NCBI RefSeq assembly: GCF_020382885.2
Contig: NW_025421230.1
Coordinates: 166,559-230,558, forward strand
DNA from: Scatophagus argus
Lineage: Eukaryota; Chordata; Actinopteri; Scatophagidae
DNA length: 64,000 nt
Direction: 5' to 3'
Numbering within the stretch: position 1 is the stretch's first letter; the number at the start of each line of letters is the position of its first letter. The notes under the pieces were generated by a model. That model did not search any database, was not told the origin of the DNA, and saw only the letters and a program-made list of their open reading frames with translations. Shown piece after piece: positions 1 through 11,900 of this stretch. The position numbers and the translations under genes were made by a program.

Positions 1-1494
1 TTGGTCTTGCTCATCGGTCTGGTGTCAGTACTTTTGACATCCACCTGTGGATTGAATTTAACCAGCCCCTCTTCTGAATACCAAGCAGCGCTAGGACATG
101 ACATCAGCCTCAGATGCCATTTCACCCTTGCTTCTGTGGATGTTGGTGAGTTGGAGATTGAGTGGACGGTCAACCGTTCAGATGGTCAAGAGGAAGAGGA
201 ACACCTCATCTGTTACACTGAGGGCGTAATACACCACTTCACTGGTTTTGAAGGCCGAGTCCACTTTTCCTCTCCAGATCCCCAAGATGGAGACGCTTCA
301 CTAACCATTAAACGTGTTAAGATTACAGACAAAGGTACTTACCAATGTACAGTAAAAAAGTTTCGAGAAGTCCAAAGCAGTCAGATTAAGCTGATGGTAA
401 TGGAGGAGGTGTCTGTTCCAGTCTATGGTTCCGATGGTGGCACTGAGTCTGATGTGGACTTAAAGCTGAGGAACAAGTCTTCACTAATCACCACCTTCCC
501 TGCAAACTACAGTTTGTTGCCATCCACCGAAACTTCTGCAAGCTCTCATGATGACTTGTCTTCACAAGACAATGCAAAAACCGCCACAGGAACCACCACT
601 GTAATCACCACAGGAACTATCACAGGAACCACCACTGTAATCACCACAGGAACTAGCACAGGAACCACCACTGTAATCACCACAGGAACTATCACAGGAA
701 CCTACCCTCACACACTCCAGGCAACTACTGTTGTGGTAATGATGTCAGTATTCAACAAAGTTTTTGGAATGGTCCATGACACCGCTGAAACCCACACGGT
801 TCACTTGAGCCTCACCACGGAATCTCAAAACACTTCATCACTGGATGGGAAAGTATCAGTCACAGTGGCTGCTTCTATTACTTTCATTATCATAATTTCG
901 GCAGGTGTAATTTTCCGCTGCTGGAAACAAAAAAACAGCAGAAGTCTGATGAAGAAAATGTCTCAACTGATGAAGAGAGGTTTGACCCTGCACAGCCAGA
1001 AATGACCACGGTAATGAAGGAATTTGATGTAGTAGTAATTACAGTTCCTGTTTTGTAAAATAATTCAATAAATAAAATCTAAATAATTTTTTATATCAAA
1101 GGTAGACTGTATAGAGAACACATGGAATTTGTGGGAGAAGATGTGTGTGTAACATAACCAAAACCCTTATGAAAATCAAGGTGAGTGGTAAACCTCATTA
1201 AGGTTAAGGGTAGAGGCTTGATTTATTGTTCATAACATTTTTACGTCAGAAATGTAAATGTCATTTTTGTCCTTGGCAGGAGGAAGATTCTACAGAAGAG
1301 ATACCTGAAACAAATGTGGATTATGAGGGTAAGAACTTGAGCTGAGAAATCATATTTCACTGCAGTATTGAATTTAAGGGATTGTGGCGTGCAAGCCAAA
1401 TCTTCCATTCAATTAAAATAGCTCTATTTCTCTCTTTTCCTTTGTAGATGGAGAAGTTATGGGAGCATTACTTTCAAAGATTACCAGCTTGTGA
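1..1494 (+). CDS. CXADR-like V-set receptor with mucin-like stalk (gene 1, 5' partial, tail frameshifted)
   Basis: The long exon is open from the window edge to 1005, so the true start lies upstream; a hydrophobic leader is visible in the first 17 residues. The V-set domain has Cys39, Trp55 and the DKGTYQC box ending at Cys116, and the RVHF-SSPDP stretch is typical of CXADR-like V domains. There is no C2 domain. Instead residues 140-280 are Thr/Ser rich with three 12-residue repeats, expected to be O-glycosylated. A membrane segment follows at about 284-303. The open frame ends at a TGA (1003-1005), but another frame of the same exon reads an acidic tail (DEENVSTDEERF) up to a good donor at 1011. 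It continues in phase through exons 1280-1328 and 1448-1494 to a TGA. One missing base in the A-run 929-935 explains the shift. It could be a pseudogene, a short-tail receptor, or an assembly error. Family call is fairly sure; ligand unknown. Confidence 0.72.
586..693 (+). repeat. 36-bp coding minisatellite, 3 units
   Basis: Three in-frame copies encode TGTTTVITTGTI (with one I-to-S change). They form the Thr-rich stalk of receptor gene 1, so copy number would change stalk length. Confidence 0.9.
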
Positions 1495-2214
1495 GCTTTA
1501 ATTCAGCCCAGAGAAAGGCTTCTGTTAGTTTAAGTGTAAGTTTGGTTTCATCACAAAGGTATACTGAGAAAATGGATGGAAGTTTTTTACAGGGCCACTT
1601 GGGGCCATCACTCATTTGAAAATGATTGTAATATTAATATTAATGTAATGTTACATTATATACTGACATAGTGTATTGTAGCTAGAACTTGGTTTTTATT
1701 GCATGGTCACATGGAAATGTTGATCTTCAACAGCTATCATACAAAGATAGTGGAAAATTTTGATTTGTTGGGTGTTTTTCCATGGATATACTTAGGTAGT
1801 GGACCAAAGCCTGTGTATACTGAGATAATGGATGCTAATACGTCATAAATATGGACACAGAGATGTTGGATCACACAAAGTGGTATTTATAGAGATGCTG
1901 GGTGTTTTTCCATAGGTATACTGAGATGGTGGATGCTAATACTTCATTAACAAAGATATGGAGATTGTGTTATATGCAGTGTTATGCTATGGTTATACTG
2001 ACAAGCTGTAAACTGGTAATAGCTTTTCTGGTTAGTTCTGAAGTTATTTTAGATTTTGAGAAGGTTTTTGTCTAAATGGTTTTGTCACGAGAAATATTAC
2101 AGTGGTATACTGAAAGGGGGATGACATATTTGATCTGGCTGTCATTGCTAATCAAAATGTCATAAAATGTTTGCATTGCAATAAAGCATATTTGGTTGGT
2201 TATTTTCAAGCTGC
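1495..2214. other. AT-rich non-coding stretch downstream of gene 1
   Basis: I see no gene. It holds loosely repeated phrases such as GGATGCTAATAC and GATGCTGGGTGTTTTTCC, related to the motif that recurs near 18.35, 18.9 and 37.6 kb. Confidence 0.5.
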
Positions 2215-2531
2215 AAATCATGGTTTTGGATGTCAGAGTTATGCATAGTTGCATGCCCTTACAGTGGATACCAGGATCCAGTATAATTTTCCATAATGGT
2301 AGTGGATTCCAGAGTACTGTGTTGATGTTTGATACAAGGATCCAGTGTAATAGCATGCTAATGTTGGATACCTGGATCTATAGTAATTGTGTGTGTTAAT
2401 GTTGGATGCCAGCGTCCTGTGTGATATCATACCCTGATGTTGGATGCAGGGATCCATTATAATTGTATGTGTCAATATTGGATGCTGAGATCAATTGTGA
2501 TTACACCTGTCTGATGTTGGATGTTGAAACA
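2215..2531. repeat. Degenerate 38-39 bp minisatellite
   Basis: Successive units begin GTTGGATGC or GTTGGATAC, contain a GGATCC-like core and a GTAATTGTATGTGT-like end. The last four units are spaced 38, 38, 38 and 39 bp; earlier units are more degraded. Short open frames here on both strands are not genes. Confidence 0.75.
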
Positions 2532-2775
2532 TTATAAAATTTCTATCAATCAAAAAGAAAAAAACATTATAGAAATATCTGTAAGGGTATAAATACCAGA
2601 CAAATATTTTGAAGTATATAAAGAAAAATACTTCAAGTAATGTGCAAATATATAGTCATGTAGTGTGTAGAAATTGTGTACAATTGTCAGTATTCACCTG
2701 ACACACACATTTGAGTTGTTGTATAGTGTTATGGAGAGTGGCAGTAGTGACTTCGTATAGCGTTCCTTATGACAG
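2532..2775. other. Non-coding AT-rich stretch
   Basis: Nothing recognisable was seen here. Confidence 0.5.
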
Positions 2776-3010
2776 CAGAGCTGAATGAGTCTGTTGGAGA
2801 ATGAGCTCCGCTGTCTCTGTATTGTATCATGAAGTGTGGTGGGATGGGTTGTCCATGATGGAGAGCAGTTTTTTCATTGATCTCTTGTCCCTCACTGACT
2901 CAAACATCTCCATCTTGTGTCCAGTCACATTCCCAGCTTTGCAGATGAGCTTGTTGATTGCTGACATATCTGGCACTGATGCTGCTCCCCCAGCAGACTA
3001 CACTAAATCA
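2776..3010 (-). mobile_element. Rex1-like LINE fragment (end of RT region)
   Basis: On the - strand the sequence matches the stretch that reads LLSIMDN...HPLHHTVD in the better Rex1-like copies at 33.3 and 54.4 kb, including the CCATGATGGA and GCTCCGCTGTCTCTG stretches. Frames are broken. Confidence 0.6.
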
Positions 3011-3320
3011 GACAGCACTGAGCTTCACAGTTCTGGTTCTCTGAAAAGTCTACCACCAACTCCTTGGTCTTGTTAATGTTTCCAATGTTCCAAGTAAAGT
3101 TTGAGTTGAGTAATTGCACAGATGGGCAGTTAAGGTGTAAAGCAAACTTAATGGGTCAAGTAAGACTATTAAATGAATAAGGGGGTGTCACAAGCATGTG
3201 ACAAGGAAGGGAGTCCAACCAGGTTAAAGTGCCAAATCGGAATAAGTTTTATTGCCAAGTACTTTACAAATACAAGGAATTTGACTTGGTGAGGTTGGTG
3301 CAATCAAATTCAGTAAAGGG
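3011..3320. other. Non-coding stretch
   Basis: No gene or recognisable element was seen between the Rex1-like fragment and the (AT)n tract. Confidence 0.4.
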
Positions 3321-3344
3321 ATATATATATATATATATATATAT
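3321..3344. repeat. (AT)n microsatellite
   Basis: Twelve AT units abut the 3' tail of a truncated Rex1-like LINE. Confidence 0.9.
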
Positions 3345-3392
3345 CAGAATCAGAATTCCTCCATTTATCCCCGAGGGGAAATTCTTACATAT
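3344..3392 (-). mobile_element. Rex1-like LINE 3' terminus
   Basis: Contains ATCAGAATCAGAATTCC and CCGAGGGGAAATTCTT, the same 3' end as the Rex1-like element starting at 5468. Severely 5'-truncated. Confidence 0.7.
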
Positions 3393-3434
3393 CTATATAT
3401 AGATATATGTTTGTACACAGTCTGCGTGGGGGAT

Positions 3435-4910
3435 TTACAAAACATAAAGTGTGGTAAGTAATGACATCAGTAGTGACACAATTTCCAATGTACCCAACAT
3501 ATCAGGTAAGGTCTGGTTCCAGCGTTCACAGGTGGCGTTACCCTCTGGATGGTAGGAGGTTGTCCTGCTTTTCCTGCATCCATAACATTGACAAAGTTCT
3601 TTCAGCAAAGCAGAGTCAAAGTTTGCCCCTTGGTCCGAATGAAAACATTCAATACATCCCACAGTCTGGATTATATGTTTGAGAATAACTTTGACTGTGG
3701 TACTCGCCGTCTGGTCCCGGGTGGGGACGGCCCATGCATAGTTTGTGAATAAATCAGTTTCTATGAGTACATACTGGTATGCATCGGTAGGTCTACTCAA
3801 AGTCAAAAAAATCAAGGGCTACAACTTCAAGAGGAGTAATGTCATGGGTGCTTTACTTTCAGGATGTGACTTACGTCGAACGCATCTTTCACACCTGGAT
3901 GTCCACTCAGCCACATCTTTTTCCATTCGAGGCCAGTAGAAAGCTCTACGGAAGATGGAACAGATCTTTGCAGCACCCAAGTGGCCTTGGCGTCTGTGAT
4001 ACTCATCCCATGTAGCCCACCAATGCTGCAGGGGGACAAGAATCTGAAACATTACTTTTTTAGAGGCTGGGTCTTGGAATCACCAAGTCAATACTCCATC
4101 CACCATTGCAAGAGGAGCCTAGTCACTCCGTTTCCTTACTGCACTCTCTTTTTGTAGGTGGCTTTCTTCTGCTGACATAATACCTCAGGTGTTGAGTGAT
4201 AGGGTCTCCCTCCTGTAATGGCTGCCAGTAACCAAGGGCCCGTACAGCATGAACTGTACATGCCTCCACCTCGGAGGTTTCTTTGCAGGATGGGAGCTTT
4301 GGACCTGTGGTGGTAGTTGAGACAGCACATCAGCATTAGCATTTTCCTTTCCTGGCCTATACCTCACATCAAAGTGGTAATTAGCAAGCTGAGCCACCCA
4401 GCGTTGCTTGACGGCCCCAAGTTTAGCTGACTGAAGGTGGACAACGGGATTGTTGGGGATTGAACATGGTGAACTGCGTGCCCCAGAGGAAGTCCTTAAA
4501 CTTGCCAGTTCCAGCCCATTTTAGAGCAAGAAGTTCAAGCTTAAATGAATTATAATTTGAAGACTGCAGCTGGCATAGGCTATCACACGCTCTTTTTCAT
4601 CTTGGGCTTGTGCCAGGACTGCGCCTAAGCCTGTAAGGCTGGCATCAGTGTAAACTCGGGAGGGAAGGGCAAAATCTGCATAACCAAGAACCGAAGCTTG
4701 GGCAAGTGCCTCCTTCAGAGTTTTGAAGGACTCCTCACACTCTGTGGACCACTGTACCATGGCTTTCTTTTCACTTTTGGGGACAATAGGGTGTTAAGCG
4801 ACTGTGCAAGTTTGAAAGAGACTAGACCCCCCAGGCATCTCTGCATCAGCCTCTGAAGGGTTGCAGGGGCATTACAGAGGCCAAATGGCATGCGTTCTCA
4901 CTCTTCTTCG
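3435..4910 (-). pseudogene. pol: Ty3/gypsy retrotransposon pol remnant (RT end, RNase H, integrase)
   Basis: Reading the - strand from 4910 down: the RT fragment MPFGLCNAPATLQRL (4.8-4.9 kb); RNase H motifs YTDASLTGLGAVLAQ (4521-4760) and YRPGKENANADVLSQL (4185-4397); the H2C2 zinc-binding domain with the HLG...YWPRM...C-x2-C pattern (3819-4052); and the integrase core with TDLFTNYAW, HSDQGANF and PEGNATCER, so D, D and E are all present (3435-3815). The order is that of Ty3/gypsy pol. Frames are interrupted by stops and shifts; gag, protease, the RT catalytic box and both LTRs are missing. At about 4905 the sequence abuts a different element, so truncation or nested insertion is likely. Confidence 0.88.
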
Positions 4911-4924
4911 AGCTCCTTCCATTT

Positions 4925-5468
4925 TTGCTGCTTTTTTATAGAGGAGAAGAAAGAGGCCGAGGAAGAGGTAGACGTAGAGAGGGACTTGAAAATGAGAGAG
5001 CACTTGAACAAAGGAGAAGAGGACCAACTTTAACCAAGGAAATCCGCACGACACTCATTGACCATGTAATAAACCACGGACTCACACTAAGGGAGGCTGG
5101 ACTAAGAGTTCAGCCAAATCTCAGCAGATATACAGTAGCGTCAGTAATTCAAATATTTCATCAGGAAAACAGGTTAAAAAAAAACAACAACTTTTGTCTG
5201 CATCCAGTACAATACATACAACTGCAACTTACTGTACTTTGACTTTGATGAAGCTGACTTTGACTTTATCATCTTTTTAGGTACCCATTCCTGTTACATT
5301 TCACAATAGGCTACATGTATCTGTTATTGTATCCACATAGTACAGTCTTAGTTTTCTGTTGTTTTCTTTTCTGACTCACTGCTGTTTTGGTTTGCAGAGA
5401 TACCTAGACTTCCCCATAGACATCGACTTCAGCGAAGTCAGCTGTGTGAGATGTCGAAGTCGTCAGAG
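4925..5468 (+). pseudogene. IS630/Tc1-type transposase, N-terminal part with one intron
   Basis: An Arg/Gly-rich start (RGRGRGRRR) leads into a helix-turn-helix region, LTKEIRTTLIDHVINHGLTL then NLSRYTVASVIQIF, recognised from a fish DDE (IS630-related) transposase family. At about 5172 the frame meets a plausible donor (ACAG|GTTAAA). A TTTGCAG acceptor near 5398 resumes with RIPRLPHRHRLQR in phase, which fits the expected continuation after the HTH region. The catalytic half is absent because a Rex1-like LINE begins at 5468. Family recognition is from motif memory; the intron is inferred from splice signals and phase. Confidence 0.62.
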
Positions 5469-7825
5469 TAATCAGAATCAGAATTCCTTTGTTTATCCCT
5501 GGAGGGAAATTCTTGTTCTTACAGACATTGCACATGCAGTATTCCCGACCAAGAAAGGAGAAAAGTGAGAAGTATAAAAAATAGGATAAACAATAAAGAA
5601 AGGATAAACAAAAACTAAAATCTCAAAGTACAGGTATTTACAAAAACTGTATTCAAATTTTTTAAGAAAATTTAAAATGTAGATGTACATGTGTAGAAAA
5701 CCAATATATACATTGTATATATAAAGTGAGTGTGTCCGTCACAGTGCTGAGTTTAACAGTTTGATGGCGACAGGCAGGAATGATTTCCTGTGTCGCTCTG
5801 TGGTGCACCGTGGCAGTATGAGTCTTTTGCTGAACGAGCTCCTGTAGCCGATCAGCACATTGTGGAGAGGGTGAGAGGGAAAGTCCAGTATAGTTCTTAT
5901 TTTGGACAACATCTTCCTCTCAGACACCACTGTCAGAGAGTCCAGTTCCTCTCCCACAACATGGCTGGCCTTCTTGATGATTCTATTGAGTCTGTTAGTG
6001 TCCCTCACTCTCAGGCAGCTGCCCCAGCAGGCAACAGCATATGTGATGGCACTGGACACCACCGACTCATAGAACATCCTCAGTATCGTCCTGCAGATGT
6101 TGAAGGACCTCTGGCCCTTTCTGTAGACCATGTCCACGTTCTTGCACCAGTCCAGTTTGTGGTCTAAGTACACCCCCAGGTATTTGTATTCCTCCACCAC
6201 CTCCACAGTGTCCCCTTTGATGTTGATAGGGGTCACTGGAGCCTTAGTCCTCCTCAGGTCCACCACCAGTTCCTTGGTCTTTGCCACATTGAGCTGTAGG
6301 TGGTTTTTCCCGCTCCATGTGACAAAGTTGTCCACTACCGTCCTGTACTCTCTCTCATCCCCCCCAGTAATACACCCAACCACTGCAGAGTCATCAGAAA
6401 ATTTCTGAAGATGGCAGGACTCTGTGCAGTGCGTAAAGTCTGTGGTGTAGATCGTGAAGAGGAAGGGAGAGAGGACGGTCCCCTGTGGAGCCCCGGTGTT
6501 GCTGATCACTTCATCTGACAGGCAGCACTTCAGGCGTACATACTGCAGTCTGCCCGTCAGATAGTCTGCGATCCAGGACACCAGTGGGGCATCCACCTGC
6601 ATCGCTGTCAGCTTCTCAGCAAACAGAGCCGGCCTGATGGTGTCAAACGCACTTGAGAAATCGAAGAACGTGATTCTCACAGTGCTTGCCGGCTTGTCCA
6701 GGTGAGTGTAGACTCTGTTCAGCAGGTAGATGATGGCGTCGTCCACTCCAAGGCGGGGCTGGTAGGCGAACTGAAGGGGATCCTGAAGTGGTTGGACCAT
6801 GGGCCAGAGCTGTTCCAGGACGAGTCTTTCCAGGGTCTTCATGATGTGTGACGTCAGGGCCACAGGCCTGTAGTCCTTGGGGTCGTTGGGACGCGGCGTC
6901 TCCGGGACAGGAACAAGGCATGACGTCTTCCACACCACGGGGACCCTCTGAAGACTCAGACTCAGGTTGAAGACATGATGGAGTACTCCGCTTAGCTGGG
7001 GGGCACAGGCTTTCAGGACCCTGGAGCTCACACCATCTGGGCCTGCAGCTTTGCCTGCACGGACTCTCTGCAGCTGTCTTCTCACCTGATCAGCTGTGAA
7101 GGTCATCGTTGGGGTGATGGGTGGGGGAGGAGTGCATGTGGTACCCAGGTGAGAGTGGTCCACCCAGGCTTCTGGGGACGAGGTGTGAGCGAGGCCATCC
7201 AGATGGAATGTGGGGGGAGGGAGAGAGGCTGGAGTGGCCGGTTGCTGCAACCGTACTGCTGAGGAGTCGTTTGAAGCGTGAATTAGGGTCCCAGTGTCGA
7301 ATCTGTTAAAAAACTGATTCAGCTCATTTGCCCGTTCCACACCACCATCAACTCCTCCGCTGTTTGGCCCGTAACCTGTGATGGTCCTCATGCCACTCCA
7401 CACCTCTCTCGTGTTGTTCTGCTGGAGTTTCCACTCCAGCTTCCTCCGGTACCTCTCCTTTGCCTCCCTGATCTTTATTCTCAGGGTGCGCTGAATAGCT
7501 CTCACCTCGTCCCTATTGCCTGCTCTGAAAGCCCTCTTCTTGCATTAGCATACAGCAGATCTATTGTTCTTCCCTCTCTGGCAGGACAGTTCACAAACTG
7601 AGTGAAAGTGGGGAGTGTTTTGTCCAAGTTAGTGTGGTTGAAATCACCCGAGATTGCAATGAATGCACTCGGGTGCTGAGTCTGTATCCGGGCTATTGCA
7701 GAGTGAATAGTGTCACATGTCCTGCTGGGGTTTGCAGAGGGGGGAACATAAACAGTCACCATGACAACATGTGAAAACTCCCTGGGCAAGTAATATGGAC
7801 GTAGTCCAACGGCACACAGTTCCAC
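5468..7825 (-). mobile_element. Rex1-like LINE with internal deletion
   Basis: The 3' end (5468 onward) carries the CAGAATCAGAATTCC tail and GGAGGGAAATTCTT. The - strand frame 7505-5739 (588 codons) is an uninterrupted reverse transcriptase. It shows KAAGPDGVSSRVLK, DYRPVALTSHIMK, DFSSAFDTI, GAPQGTVLSP, FSDDSAVV (catalytic box) and KYLGVYLD, then the C-terminal LLNSAL. A second frame, 7825-7502, holds the endonuclease piece with SGDFNHTNLD and TIDLLYANA. Near 7545 the endonuclease frame jumps straight to the linker (FRAGNRDEV), shifted by one frame, so roughly the last third of the endonuclease is deleted. Not autonomous as it stands. Confidence 0.85.
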
Positions 7826-8937
7826 ATCCGGGCTGCAGATGGGTTAGGGTAGCAGTTCCTGAGGCAGGTTGAACTTCTTCAGTCGTTGCAGAAAGTACAA
7901 CCTCTGCTGGGCCTTTTTCCTGATGAGGTCTACGTGGGACTTCCACTTGAGATCCTTGGCAATTGTAGTTCCTGGGAACTTAAAGGAGTCTACAGTAGAC
8001 ACTGTGCTGTTGAGAATGGTGAAGGGGGTAAGGTGGGTGGGTTCTTACTAAAGTCCACTGTCATCTCCAGTGTTTAGCGGGTTTTGCTCCAGATTGTTCA
8101 GACCACACCACAGGATTAGCTGGTCGACGCAGAGCTGAAGTCCATGAACAGGATCCTGACGTACGTGTCAAGGTGATGGAGGACGAAGTGCAGTCCCATG
8201 TTGACTGCATCATCCACCGACCGGTTTGCCCGGTAGGCAAACTGCAGGGGGTCAAGCCGGGGGCCTGTGATGAACTTCAGGTGGTTCAGCACCAGCCTCT
8301 CAAAGGATTTCATGACCACAGACGTCAGGGCGATGGGTCTGTAGTCATTCAACCCCGTGATGATGGGTTTTTTGGGGACTGGGATGATGGTGGAGCATTT
8401 GAAACAGGACGGTACTTCACACAGTTCCAGAGATCTGTTGAAGAGCTGGGTGAAGATGGGTGCCAGCTAGTCAGCGCAGATTATCTGGCAGGAGGGGGAC
8501 ACTCCATCGGGTCCTGGAGCCTTCCTGGTCTTCTGCCTCCTCCGCATTGACCTTCAGTGCTGGTGGGAGTTCTGAGTTGAGGGGGGAGGGGGTGGTGTCA
8601 GGTGTGGCACAGAGGTTGAGTGTTGTGGATGGGGTGGGTGATGGGTGTGAAAATCAGCAGTAGATGTTGTTCAGCTCCTCTGCCAGGACCTTGTTACCCA
8701 CAGGGTGGGGGGATGGGTAGAGCCAGTTTGTGCGGTTTAGCATGTAGCCTAGCACACAGCCCACTCCGCTTGCCCCGCTTTTGTTTACGTTGTCTCCTCC
8801 GTCTCTGAGGCCACAGAGGGGGGATGGCAAGAGCATCTGTGTTCCGCTGCAGTTCTGGTGGGATAAAATCCAGCTTTGGAGGTGCAAACAGTCCAGAGTT
8901 TTCCCCCCATTTCCCACAATTCAGCCCGTACTGAATT
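7826..8937 (-). mobile_element. L2-like LINE, internally deleted copy
   Basis: The - strand reads an RT segment [20 protein letters not shown]...[17 protein letters not shown] (8352-8116) and the RT C-terminal region. At 8917-8700 it reads an N-terminal leader (LDCLHLQSWILSHQNC) that matches the start of the longer copy at 51.2 kb. The endonuclease and linker between them are missing. It abuts the 3' tail of the next LINE at 8938. Confidence 0.75.
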
Positions 8938-11900
8938 CAAGGATTCAAGGAGCTTTATTGTCATTTCACACATGTAGAAACATGAGGTGGAACGAAATTA
9001 GTTTCCCTGGTCCCGGTGTAAGCCCAATTACCTAACAAAATACGCAATATAAATATAAAAAAAGCAATCAGAATAAAAGATATAAACATCAGAATAAAGC
9101 TGCCTGAACAGTAATGCGGTATTGTGCAAATGACAGAGTAGTGCAAATGACTGACAGAGTAGTGCAAATACAGTAGTGCAATGAGTTCTGTGCAAATGGC
9201 TGCATTGTGCAATGTTCCATGGGTGGTTGTCGGGAGGGGTGTGTGTGTGTTGGGGGGGGGGGGGGGTTGAGGTATGAGGTTGGCAACAGTCTCACAGCTT
9301 CTGGGAAGAAGCTGTTCCTCAGTCTGGTGGTCCTGCTCTTAATGCTCCGCAGCCTCCTGCCTGGAGAGGGGCAAACAGTTTGTGTGAGGGGTGGGTGGGG
9401 TCCTTCATGATGCAGGAGGCCCTTTTCCTGCACCTGGACGTGTAAATGTCTGTGGTGGTGGATAGGCTGTGTCCTACAGTCTTCTGTGCAGCTTTCACCA
9501 CCCTCTACAGAGCCCTTTTCTCTGCTGCAGAGCAGCTGCCGTGCCGTGACAGGACTGAACTCCCCATTCCAGCACGCCTCAGCCTCCTGAGGAAGTAGAG
9601 GCACTGGTGTGCCTTCCTGATGAGGCAGGAAGTGTTGTTGCTCCAGGTGAGGTCGTCCGTTATGTGGACGCCCAGGTACCTGAAGCTGGAGACCACTTCC
9701 TGTCCCTCCGATGTACAGGGGAGGAAGGGGGAGATGTCTGCCCCTTCTGAAGTCCACGATCATCTCCTTGGTCTTCTTCACGTTGATGCAGAGGTTGTTT
9801 TCTCTGCACCAACCCTCCAGGCGTTCCACCTCCTGCCTGTAGTCGGCCTCGTCGCTGTTGGCGATGCGTCCAACCACAGCTGTATCATCCGCAAACTTCA
9901 CGATGAGGCAGCTCGGATGTTGTGCTGAGCAGTCGTGTGTTAGCAGAGTGAACAGGAGGGGGCTCAGCACACAGCCCTGGGGAGAGCCGGTGCTGAGGGT
10001 GATGGGGGAGGAGGAGATGTCATGAATTTTCACAGTCTGCGGCCTGTCCGTCAGGAAGCCCAGGACCCAATTGCAGAGGGTGGAGCTCAGTCCGAGAGCA
10101 GTGAGCTTGTGGATCAGTGTCTGTGGAATGATTGTGATAAAAGCAGATGTAAAATCCACAAAGAGAAGGCGGACATAGGAGTCTTTATTCTCTAGGTGGG
10201 TGAGAGCTGTGTGGACCACAGAAGATATGGCATCCTCTGTGGATCGGTTCTTTCTGTATGCATATTGGTGTGGGTCCACAGTGACGTCGATACAGTCTTT
10301 GATGCGGGCCATGACCAGTCTCTCAAAGCACTTCATGACTATCGGGGTGATCGCTACTGGCCGATAGTCATTCAGGCTCGTCACTGTGGAGGTCTTGGGA
10401 ATGGAGATGATTGTGGCTGTCTTAAGACAGGTGGGGACCGTCGCCTGTTGGAGAGAGGTGTTGAAGATGTCCGTCAGTACCTCTGTGAGCTGATGTGCAC
10501 AGCCCTTCAGCACCCGCCCCGGGATATTATCGGGACCTGAAGCTTTGTGTGGGTTTATCCTCTGGAGGGTCCTTCTGCTGGGGTCACAGTGAGGGGCTCT
10601 TCACCAGGTGGGGGGGTGAGTCTGGTGCTGAGGGGGGTGTCCGGGTCCTCAAAGCGGGTCCTCAAAGTTGTTGAGAGCTTCAGGCAGAGAGGGGTCCCTG
10701 GGGAATTGTGCATCTTTGGTGTTATAGGCACTTAATGCCCCTCCACATACTCTGTGGATCGTTGGATGCAAAGTGTCCCTGGATCCTCTGGGCGTATGTG
10801 GTCTTGGCCCTCTTCACTCCTGCCGTCAGCTCTCTTCTCGCCGCCCTGAGTGCCATTCTGTCACCTGACCTAAACGCAGCATCCCTGGCTTTCAGCAGAG
10901 ACCAGACCTCCGCATACAGCCAGGGTTTCACTGTGATGGTCCTCTATGTTGGCGTGTGGCGTTTGAGCAGCAGACGGTAGGCAGGAACCAGCATGATGGA
11001 GATGTGGTCGGAGAAGCCAAGGTGGGGGTGGGGGACAGCTCTGTATGCGTCTCGTTTGTTTGTGTAAACACAGTCCAGCGTGTTATTTCCCCGTGTTGGT
11101 ATGGTGACATGTTGGTAAAACTTAGGCAGAGTGTCTGTCAGGTTTACGTGGTTGAAGTCTCCCGCAACCACGTAGAAAGCGTCCGAGTGCTTGTTCTGAA
11201 GCGAGCTGATGTTATTGTGTAGCTCCCGTAGCGCTTTGTTAGCATTAGCACCCGGCGCGATGTAAACAGCCATAACAAACACCGCCGTAAACTCCCGAGG
11301 CAGAGAGTGTGGCTGGCATTTCACAGTCATATACTCTATCGCCTCAGAGCAGTGGCTGTTAACTTTTGTGCAGTTTGTACACCAACCTTTATTAACGTAG
11401 ACGCATAGTCTGCCCCCATGAGCTTTCCCCGACAGCTGCTTGCGGTCCGCTCGGAAGAGAAGCCGGCTGTTGATCTGGAAGGCTGGGTCCGGCATGTTCT
11501 CGTTTAGCCATGTTTCCGTCAGACAAAGCACTGCACAGTTCCTCATCTCACGTGAAACCCCCAGCCTCAGACGGAGTAGGTCCATTTTGTTGTCCAGAGA
11601 ATGAACATTGGACAGGAACAGGGACGGGATCGGTGGTCTCCTGGCGTTGGCCTTTAGCTTGACTAACAGGCCGCCCCGTTTGCCCCTCTTCTGCTTCCGC
11701 GCACACCACTTCCTCTTGCCCTCCGTCCGGTGTAGCCTGCTACGCCAGTCCGGTGTTCTTAGCAGCTGCAGTCTGCCCAGCGAAGCTCTGAGTTGATGTG
11801 AGGCCGTTGTTGTTGTTGTTGTTGTCGTAGTGGTCATGGTGCTCGAGCCGTCCGTTATTTTAAAAAGTTCGGCTCGGCTGTACCTTATGTGCTTGTTTAG

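Noticed and set aside
1067..1080. AATAAATAAAATC as the poly(A) site of gene 1
   Set aside because: Further in-phase exons with good splice borders follow at 1280 and 1448, so it is more likely intronic, though an early end cannot be excluded.
2196..2475. Overlapping small open frames on both strands
   Set aside because: They lie within the 38-39 bp minisatellite and show no coding pattern.
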